Source: Corylus avellana
Taxonomy: Eukaryota; Streptophyta; Magnoliopsida; Fagales; Betulaceae
Assembly (NCBI RefSeq): GCF_901000735.1
Contig: NC_081546.1
Coordinates: 24,093,009-24,157,008 of the forward strand
Reading direction: 5' to 3'
DNA length: 64,000 nucleotides
The position numbers were made by a program, and so were the translations under genes. This document shows positions 1 to 9,235 of the stretch, in pieces. A model generated the notes under the pieces. It had not been told where the DNA came from. It ran no database searches and saw only the letters and a list, made by a program, of their open reading frames with translations. How positions within the stretch are numbered: the first letter of the stretch is position 1; each line of letters begins with the position of its first letter.

Positions 1-818
1 TTTCAACATAAAGCAAGACATTATTATCTCATCGTACCTAACCAGCTCTTCTTTTTGTGTGTGAAAAAGATGTTGGAATTGTTGCAAAAGCTTCTCTCTT
101 CTTTCTCTATACTCTCTTTCAATCATAAAGCAATTGATTGCAAAATCATTTCTCACTCTATCTCTCTTCTTTTTTAAAATACTTCAATCCATTAAACAAA
201 GAGGGTTTACCTTGGAATTGTAACAAAAGATCTCTTGGCCGGCTCTCAATAACAAATCCATAGTGAAAACAGCAGCATGAAAATGAAATGAAGAAATTAA
301 ATTCTGTACTACCTCACTGTTACCTTGGAATTGTGAGTAACACAGAACTGGATAAACTAATTGAACTGGATTGCTTTGTTAAATCCATTATATAATATTG
401 ATGCATTTACTTAATTTATTCAATTAAGTAATTAATTTTTATTAACCCTTCAAGTTCCTTTTCTTTTCAGAGCTAAACTAATCTTTGAATAAGTGAAATG
501 TTACAAGTTAATAGAGTGTTTGATAATTATTTCTAAGAGTTTGTTTTTTTAGCCGAAAAAGTGTATGCGTTGATGCGCCATGAAAGTAAAAGAGAATTTT
601 AAGTTTTTTTACTGTGTTTGCGAAGAAAGATGTTTGTTAATATTTTAATTTTTTGATATATGAAACAATATTTCATAAGCAAGTAAACCCTAAAATATTA
701 AGGAAGAAAATAAACAAACTAAATGAACCATAATATTGAGAATGTTATAAAATTAATAATAATTGTTATGGTGAAATAATTGTAGGGTAAAACTATTGTT
801 TTTACCCTTACTCTTTTG
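1..818. other. Upstream non-coding DNA, partly duplicated downstream
   Basis: No gene is seen. Bases 1 to about 430 match 8723-9235 at a diverged level. Both contain the words cataaagcaagacat, tcaatcataaagcaat and ccattatataatat in the same order, with indels between them. This marks an old segmental duplication of the DNA that lies upstream of the truncated KANADI copy. Bases 430-818 are AT-rich with no recognisable feature. Confidence 0.6.
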
Positions 819-819
819 C

Positions 820-829
820 TATATATATA
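820..829 (+). promoter_or_regulatory. TATA box of the truncated KANADI copy
   Basis: A TATATATATA run is followed by actctcgaggtagga. The same block, with one or two changes, lies at 31423 ahead of the full-length KANADI gene, about 100 bp upstream of a matching 'ctgaggATG'. The core promoter was therefore duplicated together with the coding exons. Functional status is inferred only from conservation and spacing. Confidence 0.55.
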
Positions 830-958
830 CTCTCGAGGTAGGAAGAACACATACCAAAATTTTTCTCCTTCCCAATCTATTCCATAGTTTTTTTTTTTTT
901 TTCTTTTCAATTGTTTATTTACAACATCAAACATCTCTTTCTCTCTCTCTTCCTGAGG

Positions 959-1122
959 ATGCCAGTTTCACAGCACTATGGATATGGGGTTGGGGCCTCG
1001 GATTTGTCAAATGGGTTTATGAGATCAAGGAGTAGAAGGAATAGGGCACCAAGAATGCGTTGGACAACCACTCTTCATGCCCGTTTTGTCCGTGCTGTAG
1101 AACTCCTTGGTGGCCATGAAAG

Positions 1123-1158
<36 letters not shown>

Positions 1159-1353
1159 GTACTACTTGTTTTGCTAGATTTTCTTCTATTTTCTTAACCT
1201 GCAAGGATTTTCTTCTTGAAGTATTCTTTTAATAGCTGCTTGTGTTGTTGGGATTTTAGGGGCTACTCCAAGGTCAGTTTTAGAGCTAATGGATGTCAAA
1301 GATCTAACTCTTGCTCATGTCAAGAGCCATTTACAGGTGCAGCTGAAAAACAC

Positions 1354-1396
<43 letters not shown>

Positions 1397-2207
1397 CCCA
1401 AGTGCTGACTACTTTAGAGAGACAGAGAGAGAGAGAGAGAGAAAAAGTAGCCATCATTTCTCAATAATAGAAGCAATTACTGAACTTACCAAACATCAAC
1501 CTCGTGGGAAAAACAGCATTTTTCATTAAAGAAACCAAACAAATTCCAGAAAGCAAAGCATCTTATTTGTTTGTCTTTTTTTTGTTGATTGGGATTTTAT
1601 TACATTTTCTCTCATCAAGAAATTGTTTTTTTACTTCTGTTTATTTATTGCTGTTTTCTTGTTTTATATTTGGTTTTCCTTGGCAGATGTATCGAACTGT
1701 CAAGAACACTGAGAAACCTGCAGCTTCCTCAGGTAATTCAAATTGCCTTAGCCATCTTCCTCCCCTTTATTGCTTATTAATTCCCTGATTTCTGCTACAA
1801 GTTGTAATTATTAAAGATTCTCTCCATCGTTTTGCTTTATGCTATAAATATAAATGCAGACGTACATATATATATATATATATGCATGCACCAATAGAGG
1901 ACATGTTTAATAAATATTAAAGCTTCCACATTTAAAGCTTTTGTAACTTGGTTCTTTTTCTGTGTGAGATGTAGAATATTAGTTCAAGTGTCAACATATA
2001 TACATGTGATTAATTAAAATGCAATTTATAAGACGTAAGAGAACTCCAAATTAATTAAGTAAAAAGAATTCATTTGAATGCATATTACGATCTTAATTGA
2101 CCTAATCTTTGGAGGCTTAATTGTATATATCAGATGGATCTGGAGATGAAGATTTCTTGAGCACAACACCAGCTCCACATCAAAACGACAACTGTTCAAA
2201 AAGGTAA
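959..2207 (+). CDS. Truncated KANADI-like, GARP-domain-only mini-protein (copy A)
   Basis: Four exons are inferred by alignment with the intact gene at 31663: 959-1121, 1260-1336, 1687-1732 and 2134-2207. All retained junctions have GT/AG sites and the same phases as the full gene. Read through the exon 4 donor, the frame stops at once (AAA AGG TAA), giving about 119 residues. Residues ~30-85 form the GARP DNA-binding domain, with MRWTTTLHARFV, the SVLELMDVKDLTLAHVKSHLQ region (K to R before SVLEL) and MYRTVK. The N-terminal DLSLHI region and the C-terminal exons 5-6 found in KANADI1 are absent. Relative to the intact gene, exon 1 is 501 bp shorter and exon 4 is 75 bp shorter, both multiples of three. 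It could be a microProtein-like competitor of KANADI or a young pseudogene; expression is unknown. Confidence 0.55.
1124..1157. repeat. (CT)n microsatellite at the exon 1 splice donor
   Basis: A long CT run begins four bases into intron 1 of the truncated KANADI copy. A second CT run lies just inside intron 2 (about 1356-1390), followed by a GA run at 1421-1441. The intact gene has a TA run in the same intron 1 position (32329-32342). Repeat length differs between copies A and B. Confidence 0.85.
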
Positions 2208-2389
2208 TTAACTCTGAATCTGTTTAAACTCAATTTTTAGAATATTAATTAAACTCGATTTGAAAAATTGATAATTTAACCTGGCATATATATGATTTAA
2301 CATTAGAAGAAAATTTAAAGAACTGAATTGGAATAAAAAGAAGGCAAGAATCCACCACTTTTTAAATCAATTTCAAGTGATAAAAATTA

Positions 2390-3305
2390 GGGGAAACTTC
2401 ACTAAGGCCCCCTGAACTTCGGGCCGATTTTGCAGACCCCCCTGAACTTCAAAAACTCTCATTTTAGATCCTTAAACTTCCATTTTCTCTCACTTTGGAC
2501 CCCTCCGTCAGTTTTCAACGTTAGATTTAAAGGTTTGACTTTTTTATACTCATTATATCCCTCGTTAAAACTACACTGTTTTGGATTCCTAAAAATTACA
2601 ACTCACCCAGCCCAAAATGACGTCGTTTTGAGCATTATTATTATTATTATTATTATTTTTTTCAAAGCAAAATATTTTTTTTTTAAAAAAAAAAAAAGAA
2701 AAAAAAAAGGAGTAATATCGGGGTGGCTCCAACCACCCCCTAGCCGATCTGGGGGTGGTTCGACCACCCCCATGGCCAAGGGGGTGGTCCGGCCACCCCC
2801 TTGACAAAAACAAAAAAAAGGGGGGATCAGTGCATTTGGGGTGGCTGGACCACCCCCAAGGGGCTGGGGGTGGTTTCGGCCACCCCATACGGCGGCCATG
2901 GGGGTGGTTCGACCACCCCCAGATCGTGAGGGTGGCTCCGACCACCCCTTGGCCCAAAAATGGGGTGGTCCAGCCACCCCATTTTGGCCAAGCCCGATCA
3001 TTCTCCCCCTTTTTTCCCCCTATTTTTTTTTTTTTTAAAAAAATAAAAATAAAAATAAAAAAATAAAAAAATTTAATGCCCATAACGGTGTCGTTTTGGG
3101 CTGGGGTGGGTGCTGTAGTTTTGGGCATTTTCGAAATTTCAAGTGGGCTGGGTAGGGGTATAATGGGCATTTAACATTGAAAACTAACAGATGGGTCTAA
3201 AGTGAGAGAAAATAGAAGTTTAAGGGTCCAAAATGAGAGTTTTTGATGTTCAGGGGGGGTCTGCAAAATCGGCCGGAAGTTCAGGGGCCTTAGTGAAGTT
3301 TTCCC
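2390..3305. mobile_element. Mutator-like MITE, 916 bp, with long TIRs and 9-bp TSD
   Basis: The element starts GGGGAAACTTCACTAAGG and ends CTTAGTGAAGTTTTCCC. The inverted ends match over roughly 100 bp, with the CTGAACTTC, TTTGCAGACCCC and TCTCACTTT words mirrored. The 9-bp duplication TAAAAATTA flanks it at 2381-2389 and 3306-3314. Copy B has a single TAAAAATTA at 13031-13039 and no insert, which proves the insertion. A 9-bp TSD with long TIRs is typical of Mutator-like elements. There is no transposase. The interior (2710-2990) is a series of GGGGTGG/CCACCCC palindromes. It sits in intron 4 of the truncated KANADI. Confidence 0.92.
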
Positions 3306-3314
3306 TAAAAATTA

Positions 3315-4400
3315 TTTTATTACATTAACCGCAACAGTTAAAAAATTGCATATACCATCCCCTATATATAATTAAGCTGATAATAACCCAAATGGCATTT
3401 GTGAAAATCCTTCCATGGGTCATACTGTCCTTTTAGTCTGAATAGTTCATTAGAATGTACACGTCCCCACAAATGATAAAATTCATTATTCACTACAATA
3501 AAAAAACAATGATTTTGTGACGTTTCAATAGTAAGGATTTTTTAAAACGTAACACCTAGGGGTGACATGCAAAAAAATAAAAAGGTCACTCCTTATAAGA
3601 GTGACGTTGTGACATGTCACTCTTTAAACGTCACTCTCAAGGGGTGACGTGCTGAAAGTGGGTCGCACGTCACCATGCAAAAATGAATGTAAATAAATGA
3701 ATGAATTCACCATTAAATTTGTGAGTCCCATCTCTATCTTTATAAAGTAAATAAATGAATTCACCATTAAATTTGTAAGTCTACAAATCTAATGATTAAT
3801 TTATATAAAAGATGGTTGAGAGAATGATGTGTAACATGTCTAGTCACGTCCCTTAGCCTACTTAAACAAGAAAATCTATAAAGACCTGAACATTATCGAG
3901 CCAAATCTTTTGGTTGATTCATGCATTTTTTTCTTTTTTTCTTTTTTTGTACTTGTTCATCTGTCCATATATGCATGTGTGTTCTTTGTGGACTTCTTGT
4001 TTTTCAGCTAAATATTATTGAAACCATCTTTTGAAACAAAGATTTTGGCAGTCACTACTGTTCTAGATAGTCTACTAACCATCTTATTACTTTCATCTTA
4101 AATAATTAAGCGTTAGTGCATGCTACCTAATTCATTGTCAAAACACAGGGAAGCAACATGAGCTACATAAATGTAATACTTTAAAAGGGCAAGTCAATGT
4201 TATAATTAGAATGCTTTAAAATCACTTAGATAACCTAATTTCACTTAATATAAGTAATTAATATAGGACTTAAAACCCATGTAACGCCTTCACAATTCAC
4301 CCACCCAATATGAGTCCTATACTTCTTTTGTCTTGGATATGATTATTAATTTGTCCTTTTTATTCTTTTTGGCCAACAAATAATTCCAAATTTGTACATT
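3315..4400 (+). other. Remnant of KANADI intron 4
   Basis: Blocks at about 3340-3470 and 3990-4400 match intron 4 of the intact gene (34490-34600 and 34635-34975). Shared words include agtctgaatagttcattaga and gttctttgtggacttcttg. Homology fades near 4400, so the duplication that made this copy broke inside intron 4. This explains why exons 5 and 6 are missing. Confidence 0.7.
3491..3690 (+). mobile_element. CACTA-like transposon end (fragment)
   Basis: The sequence begins CACTACAATAAAAAAACAAT, close to the CACTACAAnAAA terminus of plant CACTA elements, followed by subterminal GTGACGTTT / AACGTCAC repeats. It interrupts sequence that is collinear with KANADI intron 4. I cannot place a matching inverted end with a 3-bp target duplication. 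A reversed GTTGTAGTG occurs at 4806-4814, but intron-derived sequence lies between them. The copy B equivalent starts at 13216. Confidence 0.35.
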
Positions 4401-4889
4401 GTTGTGTATGGATCAGCAGAGGTGGTATTCCAATACTATCTAAACTTTGATCATCAACCAATTAAGCAGTAAGACTTGAAATCAACAGCTAGCTATAGCC
4501 GACGATCGAGCTTGTCGCTGACTTAGCTAGGGTCCCTCAATTTGTTGTTGGAATGTGAGGGGGCAGTCTATAATATTATTTTAATTTGATGAATACAGTG
4601 TTATGCTGATGTGGGTTGATGCCACAATGTAGCTATCTAGGTTTTCTAGCTAGTGTAAGGGTGTTTTTGTGATGAGTGTGAGGGTGAATGGGTAAGAAAC
4701 TTACATGTTTTGTTTAGAGACTGTGTTGTGATGACAACTTTTTATTGCAATATTAATTATGACCTTTCTATGTAATGATATTATTTGGTTTGAGCACATG
4801 TTTTGTTGTAGTGATGCAACTTTTAATGGATCATGCAATGATGCAGTAAGAGCACAAATGTCCTAAAGGAATTGGCCAAAAACAAAATT

Positions 4890-5340
4890 AAAAAAATTAT
4901 CAACGACGACTTTAAATTGCCTTGCTAATATATATACCCATATCTGCAACGACTAACAGAAGTCATCGCAAATATATACACTTGTGTTACGAATCTCGTA
5001 TAACCAAAATTTTTAAATAAACCCCAATAAATTATTGGCGTATGGGTAAAGGGCTGAGAAATATAATTTCTTAGCGCATGCCCTTTGTGCCAAGAAAATG
5101 AACTCTTCCTTGCGAATGCCCCATGTGCTAGGAAGATGAACTCTTGGCCTGGCGCATGCTCTTGTGCCAGCAATAATGCATCTTCCAGGGGGCATGTGCC
5201 AAGAAGAGTGCATCTTCCTAGCGCGTGCCATTAAAGCACATGAGCATGTGCCGTAAAATTTTAATTTTCCTGACGAATGAGCATATGACATTAAAGTTTT
5301 AATTTTGCTAGCGCATGGACATCGTTGCATATACAAAGAA
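4890..5340. repeat. Degenerate subterminal-type repeat block
   Basis: From 5066 to 5325 there are six or seven imperfect units of about 32-50 bp built around gcgcatg...tgtgcc(a/t)agaa(g/a)atgaactctt. Just upstream is caacgactaacagaagtcatcgc, a motif style common in CACTA element ends. There is no open frame of interest. Copy B carries the same block at about 14630-15070. Confidence 0.5.
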
Positions 5341-7600
5341 TATGCTAGGAAATGTTAGGATCATATTTCTTAGTATTTATTATGTGATTCCTAACATTTA
5401 AGAAAGCCACAAACACACCTTCCTTTTTCTTTTTTTCTTTTTTGTGGTGAAGTGATAATAGTTTTTAATTTTTAGCATATTTTGTCTAAGATGCTAGCTT
5501 CTCTTAATTTCTAAAATGGGACTCCTGCCACAGTACTAAACGCTGTTGAAGTGTGTGTTGATAGGCCCCCGTAAACAAGAATTCGTATCCTAAGAAACTA
5601 CCCAAAAGCAAATATTTCTGTGTAGATAGAAGAAACAACCCCCCTCTCTTTCCCCCTTCCAATGAAAAACCAGCAACATTGAGCATTTCTAACCAATGTT
5701 CACTCTTGGACATGGCATTTTCCTTTTCCTTTTATGCTCTTTATATAAGCAAAGCATAATACATTATCTCTACATTGCACAATGTGCTTTGTGAATTTCT
5801 TTGTAAAACTCTTAAGTGCTTTTCTTCCCCCTTTTTAAATTTGCAGGAAGATGTGAACAAATACACATTTTGATTAAAAGGTTGGGAGATGCCTATGTTT
5901 TAGACGTAAATGGGATTGAGTTGGTGTGGATAGTGCCCAACACCACGTGCTACATTAATTCTTCTTCAATTCCTCGGTTGTGATTTCATATGTAATATAA
6001 ATATAAAGACATAAAGAGTCCTAATTAAATGGTGCAGGTCTGCACGTGCAGCCAACTTTAAATACACTTGACCCCAACTATGACAACTTTTGCGTTTTAG
6101 CTTCCAATTAAATAAAGTTCAAAAAATTATGTTCAACTTGTACAAAGTTACAAACTGTCAAATTGTGACAACTTATTCCCTCCTAATTGTTTCCGTCCTT
6201 TTAGATCGAATGTCAGTCATCTTTAAGGAATAGCTCAATCAGTTTCAATCGGTTAAAAACCACACTTCATAAAGCAGAAGTCTCTAAATTGAATCTCCTT
6301 CCTCCCTTTTTCCCCCTTTTGTGAGCATGTCGAAAAAGTTTAAAAAAAAAAATGATCGCACATGACTTTTAGCCATCCTCTCAAAAATGCACCAGAGGGT
6401 AAAATGTTTAAAAAAATAAAAATTCTTTCTTTTTTATTAAAAAAAGAAGAAAGTTAAATACAATATTAAAAAAAAAAAAAAAAAAAAAAATGTGGCTCAA
6501 TTAATACCACCCCAAATGGCGGAATGGGGTGACTGAAACAACCCTCAACACATTTGGGGTGGCTTAGTCACCCCAACACAGTCATAGGGGGTTGAGCCAT
6601 TCCCTATTCTTTATTATTATTATTATTATTATTATTATATTTTCAATTCATTTTTAGGAATTTAGGTAGTTAAAAATCATGTGTGTTGCACGTAATTGGT
6701 CCTAATTAAAAGACAAAAAAGTTAACGGAGTGACTAATTTGCCACAATTTGATTATTAAAGGGTCGGATTGAATGTCACTTTTTAAACTTTAAAAGTTAA
6801 AAGGTAAAAGTGGTTATACTTTGAGCGGTTAAATCTAATTTTTCCAATCGAACATATAAAATATTATGAAAATTATTAAAAAACAGAAAACCAATATATA
6901 TATATAAAGACACTCAATATGACCCTTTCATCCACCAGATCCATCATCTTCATCAATTAAGAAGTGTAATTTTGAACTCCTCCGACAGAAATGGGATCGG
7001 CCGGCCGGCAGCACACAGACTCTTTCATTCGCCGATGATGTATATATAGAGCTAGGCAGGAAGCCACTTGATCTCACCACACCAGCTGTTCCATTACAGC
7101 ACGATTGACTCCACGTGATATATCATGTCACCTCCCGGAGACCAATCAATGCTTTATACGATGCATTAAATTAGCCAGCAATAACATATATCTACTTGAA
7201 TTGAAGTGAGAAAAGAAAACAAAACTTCACAAACCCACATGCAGATGACACAACCAATGGCGACATGAGTCACATCACAGGAGGAGAAGAAGAAGAAGAA
7301 GGATCCCTCTCCATTTCTTCAAATGATCATAATATTCATAATACATATTTTCCATGATATTGATGGTGTATCTAATGATTCGTTTGGATTTAAATGCTTC
7401 AAAAATCGAGCCAATGGGCTGATTGGGCTCAATAGTTCAGCCTAGATTGGGCTAAAAGGGTCAAGCCAGCCATCTGGTATGCCACAAACTTAATTTGTAT
7501 GATTTGTTTTCGTTCTTTGGCTGAAAATGCTTATATATATTACAAAAGTGGTCTTGAAATTTAGCACTATATATTTGCCTAAATGAGTTGTACGTGTGTC
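5341..7600. other. Intergenic, no gene seen
   Basis: AT-rich DNA without a recognisable coding region. Bases 6490-6610 contain a short palindromic block of ggggtg/caccc words resembling the interior of the MITE at 2390-3305, followed by a TTA microsatellite. Copy B is at about 15080-17346. Confidence 0.6.
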
Positions 7601-8434
7601 AGAGCATCACCAATGAGCTCTTTATTATGTGTTTTTAGCCAAAATTTAGAGAATAGTCTAGAAAGCTCTAATTTATCAAACTCTCCATCATTTCTCCCCA
7701 ATTTAGTTTTTGTCAGAATCTCTCAACATATTTATGCTAGTTTTTCTTTGGAAAAACTTCATTTTTGACTCATGAATTATCACCCGTTTTGACATGCCCT
7801 CCTCAAACTTCAAAACCTCTCAATTTGGACATTGAAACTTTCAATTACAGTTAATTTGAACTACTCCGTCAGATTTTAAACGTTAAAAGTTAGACAATAA
7901 CGTTTATACTCCTGACTTTTTTATAAAATTTCAAATTTACCCTTAATTTCAAATTAAAAATTAATATATATATTATAAAAAAAAAAATCACAAGGTGACC
8001 AATGGTTGGGCCACCGTGTGACCCATTTTTTTCAAAAAAATTTTCTTCAATATTTTTCTTTTTTAATAAAAAGAAAATTAAAGGGTAATTTTGTCTTTTT
8101 AGGGGTTTTAACGATAGAAATTGACGAAGAAGTTCAAATTGACTGCAATTAAAAGTTCAGGAATCCAAATTAAAAGGTTTTAAAATTTCAGAAAGTATAT
8201 CAAAATAAGTGGTAATTCATGGGTCCAAAGTGAAGTTTCTTATTTTTCTTAAGTCATTCATTATTTTATTATTTTCATTGTTTTCTCTCTCCATATGTGA
8301 ACTTAAAAGTCTTTTTTTTTTCTTATTTAATTAAAGTAAATTAATATTTAAATAGCTTAATATTTGGTGCTTGTAAAAAGTAATTTTTTAACTAAAATTT
8401 AGCTAAATTTTAAAAAACTAATTAGTGATGTTCT
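7601..8434. mobile_element. Probable MITE of the GAGCATC type hosting a nested element
   Basis: The left end, AGAGCATCACCAATGAG, pairs imperfectly with the right end, whose reverse complement reads AAGAACATCACTAATTAG. TTTAGC.AAA.TTTAG words sit inside both ends, as in common plant MITEs. A second TIR element (7749-8241) lies inside it. No clean target duplication is visible. The copy B equivalent is about 17347-18181. Confidence 0.45.
7749..8241. mobile_element. Nested TIR MITE, 493 bp (copy A)
   Basis: The left end starts tGGAAAAACTTCATTTTTGA and the right end reads TTTGGACCC-equivalent words back to GAAGTTTCTT. Inverted similarity extends about 120 bp (aacttcaaaacctctcaattt against its mirror). 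Flanks 7740-7748 and 8242-8250 are (G/A)TTTTTCTT, a probable 9-bp duplication with one change. It is therefore probably MULE-like, as is the element at 2390. The interior carries a short ggtgacc...ggccacc palindrome. Confidence 0.6.
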
Positions 8435-8722
8435 TATGAACAAACATCCCTCATCATGTTAGGCTTTTAAAGAAGCAAATAGGGGGAGAGCACAGGAGAA
8501 GCCAAAGAAGTCTTCTCCAACTAATTAAACCCTTTCTTCAGTATTCCATGTGATGTGAGAGCTCAGTCACCACAACCAGTTTTTACATTTAAGTTTTAAC
8601 TCTCTCTCTTCTCTCTTTTTGGGGCGGTGGCCCTTTGCCTCGGGCTAAGAGGGAAAAGAAACAAAAAGTCAAATAAAAACTTAAAATCCCAAATAAAGGC
8701 AAAGCAAAACCACCCATTTCAC

Positions 8723-9093
8723 CATAAAGCAAGACATGAGGGGCTATCATCGTAGCCAACTAGGGCTTCTTTTTTTGTGTCAAAAAAGATGGTTGGAATT
8801 GTTGCAGAAAAGCTTTTCTTTCTCCTCTACTCTCTTTCAATCATAAAGCAATCGATTGCTAAATCATTTCTCACTCATCTCTTTTGTACTACCTCTTACT
8901 ATTCCCTTGGAATCTGCGCATTTCTTTGTGTGTGTGAAAGAGAAAGAGAGTAACACAACTGGAAATAGAAGCACTGATTGAACTGGAAATGGATTTGAGT
9001 ACACTGTAGGCACAAAGTAAACATCTTGAGTTGCTTTGATTGTCTTCTTTTGGTGGTCTGCTAGAAAATGTCTTTTTTTTTTTCTTTTTTTTT

Positions 9094-9131
<38 letters not shown>

Positions 9132-9235
9132 AGGAAAAGGGAAAAAGAGAATGTGTTAGCAAAAGAGACCCTTTTTCTTTGGTAAAGCCATTATATAATA
9201 TGGATGCATTTGCTTGATAAAAATAAATTCAAGTG
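8723..9235. repeat. Diverged second copy of the 1-430 segment
   Basis: This block is collinear with 1-430, with several indels: cataaagcaagacat near its start, tcaatcataaagcaatcgattg in the middle and ccattatataatatggatgcattt near its end. It also holds a (TA)n microsatellite at 9099-9128 that the first segment lacks. It suggests that an older tandem duplication preceded the near-identical one. Confidence 0.6.

Noticed and set aside
911..1467. Open frames running through CT/GA microsatellites (SLSLSL-rich)
   Set aside because: They read through splice sites into simple repeats. The real coding parts are the short KANADI exons in these stretches.
2430..3170. Proline/tryptophan-rich frames on both strands (up to 193 codons)
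   Set aside because: They lie wholly inside the palindromic MITE and arise from GGTGG/CCACC repeats. Similar frames occur on both strands, as expected for inverted repeats.
3491..4814. A complete CACTA element between the CACTACAA at 3491 and GTTGTAGTG at 4814
   Set aside because: KANADI intron 4 sequence lies between them, the TIRs match only at the tips, and the flanking triplets (att, atg) are not a duplication.
5013..5713. Minus-strand frames of 107 and 69 codons, duplicated at 14753-15456
   Set aside because: The first is the degenerate repeat block and the second has no domain. Conservation between copies reflects the near-identical duplication, not selection.
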